Of a stretch of 64,000 nucleotides of DNA, positions 9,250 through 22,305 are shown piece after piece (position 1 is the stretch's first letter; each line of letters starts with the position of its first letter). This stretch comes from Pseudarthrobacter defluvii (lineage in GTDB: Bacteria; Actinomycetota; Actinomycetes; Actinomycetales; Micrococcaceae). The DNA is taken from contig NZ_JAUSYG010000001.1 in the NCBI RefSeq assembly GCF_030816725.1, forward strand, positions 3,534,001 to 3,598,000. The letters run 5' to 3'. A program made the position numbers and the translations under genes. Below the pieces are notes generated by a model. That model worked only from the letters and a program-made list of their open reading frames with translations, was not told the DNA's origin and ran no database searches.

Positions 9250-10305
9250 ATGGCAGGTATCAAGGAAGTTGCCAGCCACGCGGGCCTGTCAGTGGCCACC
9301 GTTTCCAGGGCTCTGAGCGGCAAGTCGAATGTCTCGGCCAAGAGCCGCCGCCTTGCCCAGGAAGCGGCCAAGGAACTGGGGTTCGTCCCTTCCTACCACG
9401 CCTCGAGCCTGGCGTCGGGACGGAACCACAATATTGGGCTGGTGGTGCCCAACGTCCAGCGCTGGTACTTCTCCTCAGTCCTGGAGGGGGTTTCGGAGGC
9501 CTTGCTGGATGCAGGTTACGACCTGACGCTGTATAACGTGGGCGAGCAGCCGGAGCGGCGCAGCAGCATCCTGAACGACTTCCTGCTGCGGAAGCGCCTC
9601 GATGTCGTCATTGCTGTGGCGCTGGTGCTCAGCGAGGACGAGATCGGCCAGCTGCTGGCGGTGCACCGTCCCATCGTCGGCATCGGAGGCGCCTTGCGGG
9701 GAGCCTCGACCATCAGGATCGACGACGAGGGGCTGGCGGCACTGGCTACCCGCCACCTTATTGGACTGGGGCACACCAGGATCGCGCACGTCACCGGACA
9801 CGGAGAGCTGAACCGGGACTTCAAGCTCCCCCAGCTCCGGCAGAAGGGGTTCGCCGCCGCCATGGCCGCAGCGGGCCTGACGGTGCGGCAGGAGTGGAAC
9901 ACCACCGCCGACTTCACCATCCAGGGCGCGTACGCGGCGGGCCGCCGGCTGCTGGGCACAAGCGCTGGGCGCCCTACCGCGGTCTTTGCAGCATCGGATG
10001 AGATGGCCGTGGGCATCATGCTTGCGGCGCGGGATTTTGGGCTGCAGGTCCCGCAGGATCTCTCCGTTGTGGGGATCGACGGGCACGAACTCGCCGAGAC
10101 TTTCGGCCTTACAACCATCAGCCAGGATCCAAGGGGACAGGGAAGGCTGGCCGCGGCCACTGCCTTGGCTTTGCTGGACAGGCCAGGCGATGATTCCGAC
10201 GGCGGCCCGGCCGCGGCTGCAGCACAGGACCAGGAGTTTCCCACGGAGTTTGTGATCCGGAGCAGTACGGCTGTTCCACCGGGTGTGGCAGGGCTACGGA
10301 TTTAG
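9250..10305 (+). CDS. LacI-family transcriptional regulator
   Basis: A 351-residue regulator. Residues 3-50 form the LacI helix-turn-helix (IKEVASHAGLSVATVSRAL) and hinge, followed by the periplasmic-binding-protein-like sensor domain from IGLVVPNV near 62. The ATG at 9250 lies 2 nt after the glucosidase stop with no clear ribosome site, suggesting coupled translation. It probably senses a sugar and represses the operon, including itself, through the palindrome at 7470-7483. An Ala/Asp-rich insertion of about 20 residues near 310-330 is unusual in the C-terminal lobe. Confidence 0.92.
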   Translation: MAGIKEVASHAGLSVATVSRALSGKSNVSAKSRRLAQEAAKELGFVPSYHASSLASGRNHNIGLVVPNVQRWYFSSVLEGVSEALLDAGYDLTLYNVGEQPERRSSILNDFLLRKRLDVVIAVALVLSEDEIGQLLAVHRPIVGIGGALRGASTIRIDDEGLAALATRHLIGLGHTRIAHVTGHGELNRDFKLPQLRQKGFAAAMAAAGLTVRQEWNTTADFTIQGAYAAGRRLLGTSAGRPTAVFAASDEMAVGIMLAARDFGLQVPQDLSVVGIDGHELAETFGLTTISQDPRGQGRLAAATALALLDRPGDDSDGGPAAAAAQDQEFPTEFVIRSSTAVPPGVAGLRI

Positions 10306-10331
10306 GACGGACTTTGAGGCGCCTGCCAGGG

Positions 10332-10826
10332 TCAGAGTTCAGCGCCCATGAACCGCGCAAACTTTTCGAGGATGAGCGGCCACGCCTCTGCATACTCTTG
10401 CCGTGCGCCGGCAGGATCCTCGGCGCCCTCCCACCCCTCGTGGAAGACCCGCACCTCGGTGCCTGTTTCAACGGAACGGAACACGACCAGGAGTTCGGTG
10501 GACCAGAGCGCGGTGGTGCCGGGGTGCCAGGTGGCGTGAAAGGACAGTGGCGGCTGCCAGTCATCGATGGTTCCCCAAATGCTGGTCCGGCCGTCATCCG
10601 CCGTTTCGAGAATCAGGTTCTCTTCAAACTCCACGTACGATCCACCGCCGTACTCGCCGTGCTGCTCCAGGGGCCACCACAGGTGGGTGTGGTCGGTGAA
10701 GCCGGCAAATGCGCGGGCTACAGGGCCGGGTACCACCACTGTGTTCACCACTGGTTGCAGCAGATCGCCCGCCGGCCGTCCGGCTTCTCCGAAAGGGTCC
10801 TGGGCGTGGCTGAAGATGCTGCTCAT
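10332..10826 (-). CDS. SRPBCC/AHSA1-like domain protein
   Basis: A 164-residue protein with the pattern of the START/Bet v1-like AHSA1 group. Hydrophobic strands and Trp-rich segments (FTDHTHLWWPLEQHG near 38, IWGTIDDWQPPLSFHATWH near 83) are typical, and the C-terminal helix ends in EKFARFMGAEL. I chose the ATG at 10826, which has AGGA 9 nt upstream; a TTG at 10835 is an alternative. These proteins bind small hydrophobic ligands or act in stress responses, and no specific role can be assigned. It converges with the LacI-type gene. Confidence 0.75.
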   Translation of the reverse strand: MSSIFSHAQDPFGEAGRPAGDLLQPVVNTVVVPGPVARAFAGFTDHTHLWWPLEQHGEYGGGSYVEFEENLILETADDGRTSIWGTIDDWQPPLSFHATWHPGTTALWSTELLVVFRSVETGTEVRVFHEGWEGAEDPAGARQEYAEAWPLILEKFARFMGAEL

Positions 10827-10887
10827 GAGGGTCAATCCTACCCGCGGACGTTTGGCCGACCCGCGGCATCGGTTTGAGGTTAAAGTC

Positions 10888-10920
10888 GAAGGGCCCTGAC
10901 ATTCCTTGTCAGGGCCCTTC
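10888..10920 (-). terminator. rRNA operon terminator hairpin
   Basis: GAAGGGCCCTGACA at 10888-10901 and its perfect complement at 10907-10920 give a 14-bp stem with a 5-nt loop, about 10 nt beyond the 5S 3' end. A short T-rich stretch follows on the minus strand. Confidence 0.7.
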
Positions 10921-10930
10921 GTAATGTATG

Positions 10931-11049
10931 TTCCGGCGGTGACCTACTCTCCCACACCCTCCCGGGTGCAGTACCATCGGCGCTGTGGGTCTTAGCTTCC
11001 GGGTTCGGAATGGGACCGGGCGTTTCCCCCACGCTATGACCGCCGTAAC
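10931..11049 (-). rRNA. rrf: 5S ribosomal RNA
   Basis: Read on the minus strand it starts GTTACGGCGGTCATAGCG and ends in the complementary TCACCGCCGGAAC arm, closing the terminal stem. The length is about 119 nt, as usual. It is the last gene of the 16S-23S-5S operon. End positions may be off by 1-2 nt. Confidence 0.95.
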
Positions 11050-11182
11050 CCTTTCACCCGAACCCCCTTGGTGTTGCTGTGGGGGTGGGAAGACTGTGGT
11101 TACAACATGTGGTGTTGTTATTCAGTTGTTTGGTTCCGTACCGGGACAACCCGCGTGTTGGAGGGGTTGTTGGTTGGGAACC

Positions 11183-11195
11183 ACATAGTGGACGC
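11183..11195 (-). promoter_or_regulatory. 3' arm of the pre-23S processing stem
   Basis: In the 23S-5S spacer the minus-strand RNA contains GCGUCCACUAUGU, the exact complement of a segment in the 16S-23S spacer (14485-14497). With flanking G-U pairs the two arms extend to about 21 bp, forming the expected RNase III stem around 23S. Confidence 0.7.
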
Positions 11196-11220
11196 AAGCA
11201 GGATGTTTTTCTGTGTGGTG

Positions 11221-14338
<3,118 letters not shown>

Positions 14339-14484
14339 TTGACCACAAAGATCAAAAACATTTTCGAGAGAACCACAGAAACCAACCACGCACAATCAAC
14401 ACCACCCACAAAGGAGCAGCACCACCACGCGCAGCCAGATCCAGGTTCATATATCTTGGAAATTGCTTCTTATACAAGATGCTC

Positions 14485-14497
14485 GCGTCCACTATGT
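14485..14497 (-). promoter_or_regulatory. 5' arm of the pre-23S processing stem
   Basis: On the minus strand this reads ACATAGTGGACGC and pairs perfectly with 11183-11195 on the far side of 23S. It directly follows the spacer boxA-like element. Confidence 0.7.
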
Positions 14498-14511
14498 AGT
14501 TCTCAAACAAC
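14498..14511 (-). promoter_or_regulatory. boxA-like antitermination element in the 16S-23S spacer
   Basis: The minus strand reads GTTGTTTGAGAACT, identical over 14 nt to the element in the 16S leader (16540-16553). Similar elements in mycobacterial rrn leaders serve NusB/NusE-dependent antitermination. Confidence 0.65.
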
Positions 14512-14843
14512 AACCCCACACCACACACCCACACACAAACAAGCGCGTGGACCGTCATGGCAGGGAAACCAGAAACAAACAAACCCGGGGAAACCCCCGG
14601 TCCTGTTGTCTCAGGACCCAACAGTGTGCCAAACACTACCCAGGACAACAAACCACACAACGTTCCTGAACAACCCCCACAAAGGAAAGCGTCCGTACTA
14701 GCAAATGGTCCGTGCCACCAGGCACCTATTCGTTGATATTCCACCCATGAGCACCCGCCGCAGGACAATCGCCTGCGCAACGGGCTTGCTTCCTGACAAC
14801 CCCCACACCCGGACATACATCCAGGCCGGTTGTTGTAGGTGCT

Positions 14844-16374
<1,531 letters not shown>

Positions 16375-16539
16375 GAAAAACAGACACAACCAAGCACCAC
16401 GGAAATAACGCGGAACCAGGCTGCACAAAATTTGAAACCAGCCAAAAACACCAAACCAATACCACAGGGGCGGCACGATTCGGCAAATTCAACCAATTAC
16501 ATACATAATCGGTATCAACAAACTTGGCACACTATTGAG

Positions 16540-16553
16540 TTCTCAAACAACAG
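16540..16553 (-). promoter_or_regulatory. boxA-like antitermination element in the rRNA leader
   Basis: GTTGTTTGAGAACT on the minus strand, followed by CAATAGTGTG. It resembles the mycobacterial rrn leader element and is repeated exactly in the 16S-23S spacer. Confidence 0.7.
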
Positions 16554-16609
16554 ACACACCCGGCACCACCCAAACCCTTGGTTCAGGATCGCTCCGGAGC
16601 AACTTTTCA

Positions 16610-16638
16610 AACTTACCCGCTGACTTCCTGCGTGTCAA
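16610..16638 (-). promoter_or_regulatory. rRNA operon promoter
   Basis: On the minus strand a consensus TTGACA (16638-16633) and TAAGTT (16615-16610) are separated by exactly 17 bp. Transcription would start near 16603. This is the best housekeeping-type promoter in the window. Confidence 0.8.
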
Positions 16639-16778
16639 ACCGGCGTCCGCGACCATCCTCAGCATAAGCTGGGGGGATCGATTTTCCGTCTGACTCCGTG
16701 GAGCAGCGCGGAAATAAACTGTACCACCACTCAGTCGGGATCGCCACTCCACTGCCGGCACCGTCCGTCCCGACAGCC

Positions 16779-16813
16779 GTGAGGCCCGGAATCACGGGGA
16801 TTCCGGGCCTCAC
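16779..16813 (-). terminator. Terminator hairpin after mak::glgB
   Basis: GTGAGGCCCGGAAT at 16779-16792 pairs perfectly with 16800-16813 (14-bp stem, 7-nt loop), 20 bp beyond the glgB stop. There is no good T-run, but the position between two minus-strand transcription units supports the call. Confidence 0.6.
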
Positions 16814-16832
16814 GTTCACAGCTCGGCAGGGG

Positions 16833-19800
16833 TCACTTAGCGGATGACGCTCCCGGCTTGAAGTAGGACGCTCCAAGCGGTGGCAGCGTGACGGTCAAGG
16901 TGGCCGGCTGGCCGTCCTGTCCCTGGTCCGTGGCCTTCAGCTCACCGTCATTCAGCACGCCGGATCCGCCGTACGTGGTGTGGTCCGTGTTGAGGACCTC
17001 GGTCCAGGCACCGGCCGACGGGACGCCCAGGGTGTAGCCAACGTGCGGGGCGCCGGAGAAGTTGATGGCACAGACGATCGGGTTGCCGTCGGCATCCCAC
17101 CTGATGAAGGACAGGACGTTGCGGTCCGCGTCTCCCCCATTGATCCACTGGAATCCGGCGGGAACATTGTCCTGCGTGTACAGGGCGGGCGTGGATGCGT
17201 ACAGCTCGTTCAGGTCCTTGGTCAGCAGCTGCAGTCCCCTGTGTGCGGGGATCTCCGCGAGCCACCAGTCCAGGCCGTGCTGTTCCGACCATTCGGCTTC
17301 CTGGCCGAACTCGGTACCCATGAAGATGAGCTGCTTGCCCGGGTGCGCCCACTGGTAGGCGAAGAAGGCGCGGAGGTTGGCAAGCTGCTGCCAGCGGTCG
17401 CCCGGCATCTTACGGAGCATGGAGCCCTTGCCGTGGACAACCTCGTCGTGGCTGATCGGTAGCAGGAAGTTCTCGGTGAAGGCGTAGACCAGGGAGAACG
17501 TGACGGTGCCGTGGTGCCACCTGCGGTTGTAGGGGTCCTCGGAAATGTACTTGAGCGAATCGTGCATCCAGCCCATGTTCCACTTCAGGCCGAAGCCCAG
17601 GCCGCCGTGGCTGGTGGGTGCGGTGACGCCGGGGAAGGCAGTGGATTCTTCCGCGATCATGACGGCGCCCGGGTGGGTCTTGTAGACGGTGGCGTTGACC
17701 TCCTGCAGGAAGGAGATGGCTTCCAGGTTCTCCCTGCCGCCGAACCGGTTGGGCCGCCACTGGCCTTCCTGGCGTGAGTAGTCCAGGTAGAGCATGGAGG
17801 CTACCGCGTCCACGCGAAGGCCGTCGATGTGGAACTCCTCCAGCCAGTAGAGGGCGTTCGCCACCAGGAAGTTCCGGACCTCGGAGCGGCCGAAGTCGAA
17901 GATCAGGGTTCCCCAGTCGGGGTGTTCACCCAAGGCAGGATCGGAGTGTTCATACAGCGGTTCCCCGTCAAACTGGGCAAGGGCCCAGGAATCCTTGGGG
18001 AAGTGCGCGGGTACCCAGTCCAGCAGCACGCCGATCCCGGCCTGGTGCAGGGCGTCCACCAGGTAGCGGAACTCGTCCGGGTGGCCAAACCTGGATGTGG
18101 GCGCGTAGTAGGACGTGACCTGGTAACCCCAGGAGCCGCCGAACGGGTGCTCGGCCACTGGCATGAATTCCACGTGCGTGAACCCGAGCCACTTGACGTA
18201 ATCCACCAGTTCCTTGGCAAGTTCACGGTAGCCCAGCCCCAGGCGCCAGGACCCGAGGTGCACCTCGTAGACACTCATGGCTGAGTTGTGCGGGTCGCGC
18301 TGGCTCCGGGCTTCCATCCATTCGCTGTCCTTGAAGGCGTAGGAAGGTTCCACCACCCTGGATGCAGTCAACGGGGGCACCTCGGTGCCGTACGCCATCG
18401 GGTCGGCTTTTTCAACCCAGTAGCCGCCCCGGGTAAGGATCTCGTACTTGTAGCAGGCCCCGGCGGTAACGCCGGGAATGAAGACTTCCCAGACACCCGA
18501 GGACCCCAGCGAGCGCATGGAGTTTTCACGGCCGTCCCAGGCGTTGAAGTCGCCCTTGATGCGGACTGCCTGGGCGTTGGGAGCCCACACGGCGAAGGAA
18601 ACACCGTTGACGTCCCCCAGCGATGACTTGTAGTGCTGGACGTGGGCGCCAAGCACTTTCCACAGCTTTTCGTGCCGGCCTTCACCGATGAGGTGCAGGT
18701 CCACCTCGCCCACGGTCGGCAGGTACCGGTAGGGCTCGTCGACCGTTACCGGCTCCTTGCCCGGGTAGGTTACCGAGAGCCGGTAGTCGGGAACGTGTCC
18801 CTCCTCCAGCGGCTCCAGGACGGCGACCCACACACCGTGTGCCTCGTGTTCCATGGGGAATTCGCCGGCCGGGGTGACCACGGTGATTGCTTCGGCGAGA
18901 TGCTTCACGGTCCGGATAGTGACATGCCCGTAGTCGTCCAGGTGCGCGCCCAGGACGGAGTGGGGGGCGTGGTGTTCACCGTTCGCGATCCTGCCCAGGG
19001 TGCCTTCATCCACGTGCAGGGGCACCCCCGGGCGGTCAGTTCGTGCTGAGCCTGTCATTTCGTTACCTTCCGATGCTGCACCGGCAGAGTCGCCGGCACC
19101 GTTACTGCTCAGGAGCCGCCTGGAGGCGTTTACTGGAATCGCCACCCAGTCGGGCCTGTTCCGCATTTCATAAACAACTTCGTACAGCGCCTTGTCCAGC
19201 CACAATGCCACAAACAGCGGTGAGGTCCGATCCACCGTGCCGGGAATGACCCCGGCATACCCCGCCAGGAAGGCGTCGGCGCAATCGTCGACCCAGTTGT
19301 CGGGGACCTGGGCGCCTTCCTGCTCACGCTGGGCTGCGCCGGCTGCATAGTCGAAGGACCGGAGCATGCCCACGACGTCGCGCAAGGGTACGTCCGGGAC
19401 GTTCCGTTCGGCGATGGGCCGCAGGGGCTCGCCCTCAAAGTCGAGGATGGCCCAGCGTGACTCGTCACCGGATTGGCCTGTCACCAGGAGGATCTGGCCC
19501 AAGTGGAGGTCCCCGTGGATGCGCTGCAGCGGCCCGGCTGGGGTTTTGTCCAGGTCGGCCAGCAGGGCGTCCAGGGCTTCGTCGTAAGGCCCGACGGCGG
19601 CACGCGCTTCAGCCCACGCGGTGCGGACGCGGTGGGCAACAGCAGGCCCTGCCCCCTTGCCTGGTTCAGGTTTGGCTGATTGCCCCAGGGCCTCCGCCAG
19701 CCGCCTGTGCACCGTAGCCGTGGCCGCGCCAAGGGCCCGGGCTTCCGAGGTGAAGTCCTTGCCTGAGCGCGCGGCGTCCACCGCCAGCCGCCACGCGTCC

Positions 19801-20510
19801 CGGCCGCCGGCCAGGAACTCGTGGGCCACGGCAAGCTCACCCTGGACGTACCGGCTGCCCTGGGCGCCTTGCCCGAGCCACTCCCCCCGGACCCAGCCGA
19901 GGGTGGCAGGAACTTCGGAGGTGCCGGCCTTGGTGAGGGCGGCACCCACTTCGATCTCGGGGTTGGTGCCGTCCGACAGCACCCGGAAGAATTTCACCAT
20001 GGCCGCCGATTCGCCGTCGTCCACCAGGACAGAACTGTTGGACTGTTCGCCGGAGAGTACCTTCACGACGCCCTTGGCCGTAGGAAGCCGGTGGGGTCCT
20101 TCAACCCGGAATCCGGTGGCGGTGCCGCTCGCCGCCTTCTCCTGCTGCCTGATGAGCTCCAGCCACGCGCCCACGAAGTCGGGATCGTGCACGGCGTCAT
20201 AGACCCACGGGCGGGTGGGATCCATGCCCGCCGCTTCGCCCACCAGTGCCCGCTCCATGCCGCCCGCCGGTGCCGGCCGGAAGCTCAGGGGAACCTGGAC
20301 CACCGCGGTGCGCCGGCCGCCGTCGGGCCCGTCGGTGGTGACGTTCAGGAGGAACACGGCCAGCGCCGCGTGGCCCGTGGGGTCCGTCAGCCCCAGGCTG
20401 CCCGCCTGGGAAATGTCGAAGTCAGGCGTCTTGACCGGAAACCACCGCTGCTGCGGCAGCCATTCCTTGAGCAGGGCGGTGAGGGCGGGAGTGAGGATTG
20501 GCTGGTTCAT
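16833..20510 (-). CDS. glgB: Maltokinase::GlgB fusion (maltokinase + 1,4-alpha-glucan branching enzyme)
   Basis: A single 1225-residue open frame carrying two enzymes. Residues 1 to about 460 are maltokinase (Mak/Pep2), with the aminoglycoside-phosphotransferase-like catalytic motif HGDLHLGQ at about 332-339 and DFEGEP near 357. A Gly/Ala/Ser-rich linker leads to Met485. From 485 on it is a normal 741-residue GlgB: a CBM48-type N-domain, DGLRVDAVASM with nucleophile Asp near 901, IAEEST with the acid Glu near 953, and SHDEVVHGKGSM. Mak makes maltose-1-phosphate from the maltose produced by TreS; GlgB branches the GlgE product. An internal start at 19058 could give free GlgB. The ATG is 1 nt after the treS stop. 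Confidence 0.93.
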   Translation of the reverse strand: MNQPILTPALTALLKEWLPQQRWFPVKTPDFDISQAGSLGLTDPTGHAALAVFLLNVTTDGPDGGRRTAVVQVPLSFRPAPAGGMERALVGEAAGMDPTRPWVYDAVHDPDFVGAWLELIRQQEKAASGTATGFRVEGPHRLPTAKGVVKVLSGEQSNSSVLVDDGESAAMVKFFRVLSDGTNPEIEVGAALTKAGTSEVPATLGWVRGEWLGQGAQGSRYVQGELAVAHEFLAGGRDAWRLAVDAARSGKDFTSEARALGAATATVHRRLAEALGQSAKPEPGKGAGPAVAHRVRTAWAEARAAVGPYDEALDALLADLDKTPAGPLQRIHGDLHLGQILLVTGQSGDESRWAILDFEGEPLRPIAERNVPDVPLRDVVGMLRSFDYAAGAAQREQEGAQVPDNWVDDCADAFLAGYAGVIPGTVDRTSPLFVALWLDKALYEVVYEMRNRPDWVAIPVNASRRLLSSNGAGDSAGAASEGNEMTGSARTDRPGVPLHVDEGTLGRIANGEHHAPHSVLGAHLDDYGHVTIRTVKHLAEAITVVTPAGEFPMEHEAHGVWVAVLEPLEEGHVPDYRLSVTYPGKEPVTVDEPYRYLPTVGEVDLHLIGEGRHEKLWKVLGAHVQHYKSSLGDVNGVSFAVWAPNAQAVRIKGDFNAWDGRENSMRSLGSSGVWEVFIPGVTAGACYKYEILTRGGYWVEKADPMAYGTEVPPLTASRVVEPSYAFKDSEWMEARSQRDPHNSAMSVYEVHLGSWRLGLGYRELAKELVDYVKWLGFTHVEFMPVAEHPFGGSWGYQVTSYYAPTSRFGHPDEFRYLVDALHQAGIGVLLDWVPAHFPKDSWALAQFDGEPLYEHSDPALGEHPDWGTLIFDFGRSEVRNFLVANALYWLEEFHIDGLRVDAVASMLYLDYSRQEGQWRPNRFGGRENLEAISFLQEVNATVYKTHPGAVMIAEESTAFPGVTAPTSHGGLGFGLKWNMGWMHDSLKYISEDPYNRRWHHGTVTFSLVYAFTENFLLPISHDEVVHGKGSMLRKMPGDRWQQLANLRAFFAYQWAHPGKQLIFMGTEFGQEAEWSEQHGLDWWLAEIPAHRGLQLLTKDLNELYASTPALYTQDNVPAGFQWINGGDADRNVLSFIRWDADGNPIVCAINFSGAPHVGYTLGVPSAGAWTEVLNTDHTTYGGSGVLNDGELKATDQGQDGQPATLTVTLPPLGASYFKPGASSAK

Positions 20511-20511
20511 C

Positions 20512-22305
20512 TCAGTTCTCTATCGACAGGATGGGCATGGCCTGGGTGTAGGGCGACGACGGGTTGGACCCCGCCGAGCGCAACCGGAGCCAGAAGAAAT
20601 CGTGGCTTCCGATGGTAAGGGTGAGGGTGCCGTCGTCGCCGATGCCGGGGAAGATCTGGCCGCCGAAGACGTCGCGGAGCCCCCGCCCGGCGTACTCGGG
20701 GATGCGGAGGGTGGCCGCCACCGGGTGCTGGGAAAGGTTGAAGGCGCACAGAATGGTTTCTGCGTTCGCACCGGCAGAATTGCTGGCCGGCAGTTCCCGC
20801 AGGTACGCCAGGACGGCGTCGTGGTCTGCTTCCACGTGTTTGAATCCGCCCAGCCCGAACGCCGGGTGGTTCTTGCGGACGCTGAGGATCTGCCGGGTCC
20901 AGCGCAGCAGGGACCCGGAGTGCGCGGCCTCCGCTTCCACGTTGGCCATGGCGTAGTTGTAGACCAGAGACTGGATGGGCGGCAGGTACAGCTTGCCCGG
21001 GTCTGCGTGGGAGAAGCCGGCGTTCCGGTCCGGGTTCCACTGCATGGGGGTGCGGACCGCATCACGGTCCTCGAGCCAGATGTTGTCCCCCATGCCGATC
21101 TCGTCCCCGTAGTACAGGAACGGGCTGCCCGGAAGTGAGAGCAGGAGCGCGTTGATCAGCTCGATCTCGGCCCGCGAGTTGTCCAGCAGCGGCGCGAGCC
21201 GACGCCGGATGCCGATGTTGGCACGCATGCGCGGGTCCGGTGCGTACCAGCCGAGCATGGCCGCCCGCTCGTCAGCGGTGACCATTTCCAGGGTCAGCTC
21301 ATCGTGGTTGCGAAGGAAGGTGCCCCACTGTGCGCCCTCGGGGATGTCCGGGGTTTCGCGCATTGTTTCGATGACGGGCGCGGCCTTCTGGTCGCGCAGC
21401 GCGTAGTACAGGCGGGGCATGATGGGGAAGTGGAACGCCATGTGGCATTCGGGCTCCTCCACGGTGCCGAAATACTCCACCACCTCGTTGGGCGGCTGGT
21501 TCGCCTCGGCGATGATGACGCGGCCGGGATAGTTTTCGTCCACCATGGTGCGCAGCTGGCGGAGGAACTCGTGGGTTGCCGGAAGGTTCTCGCAGTTGGT
21601 GCCCTCTTCCTCATAGAGGTAGGGGATGGCGTCCGCCCGGAAACCGTCGATCCCCTGGTCCAGCCAAAACCGGACCACGTCGAAGAGGGCTTCAATCACT
21701 GCAGGGTTCTCGAAGTTCAGGTCCGGCTGGTGGCTGAAGAACCGGTGCCAGAAGAACTGCCGGCGGATGGGGTCGAACGTCCAGTTCGATTCCTCCGTGT
21801 CAACGAAGATGATGCGGGCGTCCTGGTACTTCTCGTCGGTGTCGCTCCAGACGTAGAAGTCGCCGAATGGGCCGTCCGGGTCCTTGCGGGATTCCTGGAA
21901 CCAGGGATGCTGGTCGGAGGTGTGGTTCAGCGGGAGGTCAATGATCACCCGGACGCCGCGGGCGTGGGCCTCAGCCACCAGGCGCTTGAAATCGCTGATG
22001 GTGCCGAACTCGTCCAGGACCGAGTTGTAGTCGGAAATGTCGTAGCCGCCGTCCCGCAGCGGTGACTGGAAGAACGGGGGCAGCCAGAGGCAATCGACGC
22101 CCAGCCACTGCAGGTAGTCCAGCCGGTCGATGAGTCCGGAGAAATCGCCGGACCCATCACCGTTGGCATCCGCAAAGGCCCTCACAAGTACTTCGTAGAA
22201 CACTGCCTTGCGGTACCACAGCGGGTCATGCTGGAGGCCAGGTGCATTTAGCTCGAACGTGCTCTTTGGGGTGAAGTGGCCGGAACTTTGCGGGTTGAAG
22301 CTCAC
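20512..22305 (-). CDS. treS: Maltose alpha-D-glucosyltransferase / trehalose synthase (TreS)
   Basis: GH13 isomerase interconverting trehalose and maltose, feeding the maltokinase domain encoded next. 597 aa. [19 protein letters not shown] near the start, [19 protein letters not shown] with nucleophile Asp near 224, IIAEANQPP near 265 and [12 protein letters not shown] are typical of TreS. The GTG at 22305 is preceded by GAGGAG with 9-nt spacing, and its GTGA overlaps the glgE stop. The frame is open further upstream, but that part lies inside glgE. Unlike many relatives it is not itself fused to maltokinase; here Mak is fused to GlgB instead. Confidence 0.94.
   Translation of the reverse strand: MSFNPQSSGHFTPKSTFELNAPGLQHDPLWYRKAVFYEVLVRAFADANGDGSGDFSGLIDRLDYLQWLGVDCLWLPPFFQSPLRDGGYDISDYNSVLDEFGTISDFKRLVAEAHARGVRVIIDLPLNHTSDQHPWFQESRKDPDGPFGDFYVWSDTDEKYQDARIIFVDTEESNWTFDPIRRQFFWHRFFSHQPDLNFENPAVIEALFDVVRFWLDQGIDGFRADAIPYLYEEEGTNCENLPATHEFLRQLRTMVDENYPGRVIIAEANQPPNEVVEYFGTVEEPECHMAFHFPIMPRLYYALRDQKAAPVIETMRETPDIPEGAQWGTFLRNHDELTLEMVTADERAAMLGWYAPDPRMRANIGIRRRLAPLLDNSRAEIELINALLLSLPGSPFLYYGDEIGMGDNIWLEDRDAVRTPMQWNPDRNAGFSHADPGKLYLPPIQSLVYNYAMANVEAEAAHSGSLLRWTRQILSVRKNHPAFGLGGFKHVEADHDAVLAYLRELPASNSAGANAETILCAFNLSQHPVAATLRIPEYAGRGLRDVFGGQIFPGIGDDGTLTLTIGSHDFFWLRLRSAGSNPSSPYTQAMPILSIEN

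Larger units (their letters stand above)
16375..16832 (-). other. rRNA leader and promoter region
   Basis: About 460 bases between 16S and the glgB end with no supportable protein gene. From low to high coordinate it holds the transcribed A+T-rich leader, a boxA-like element (16540-16553), a strong promoter (16610-16638) and a hairpin terminating the glg operon (16779-16813). A second -10-like hexamer (AGCATA, 16661-16666 on plus) might mark another promoter, but no good -35 was found. Confidence 0.6.
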
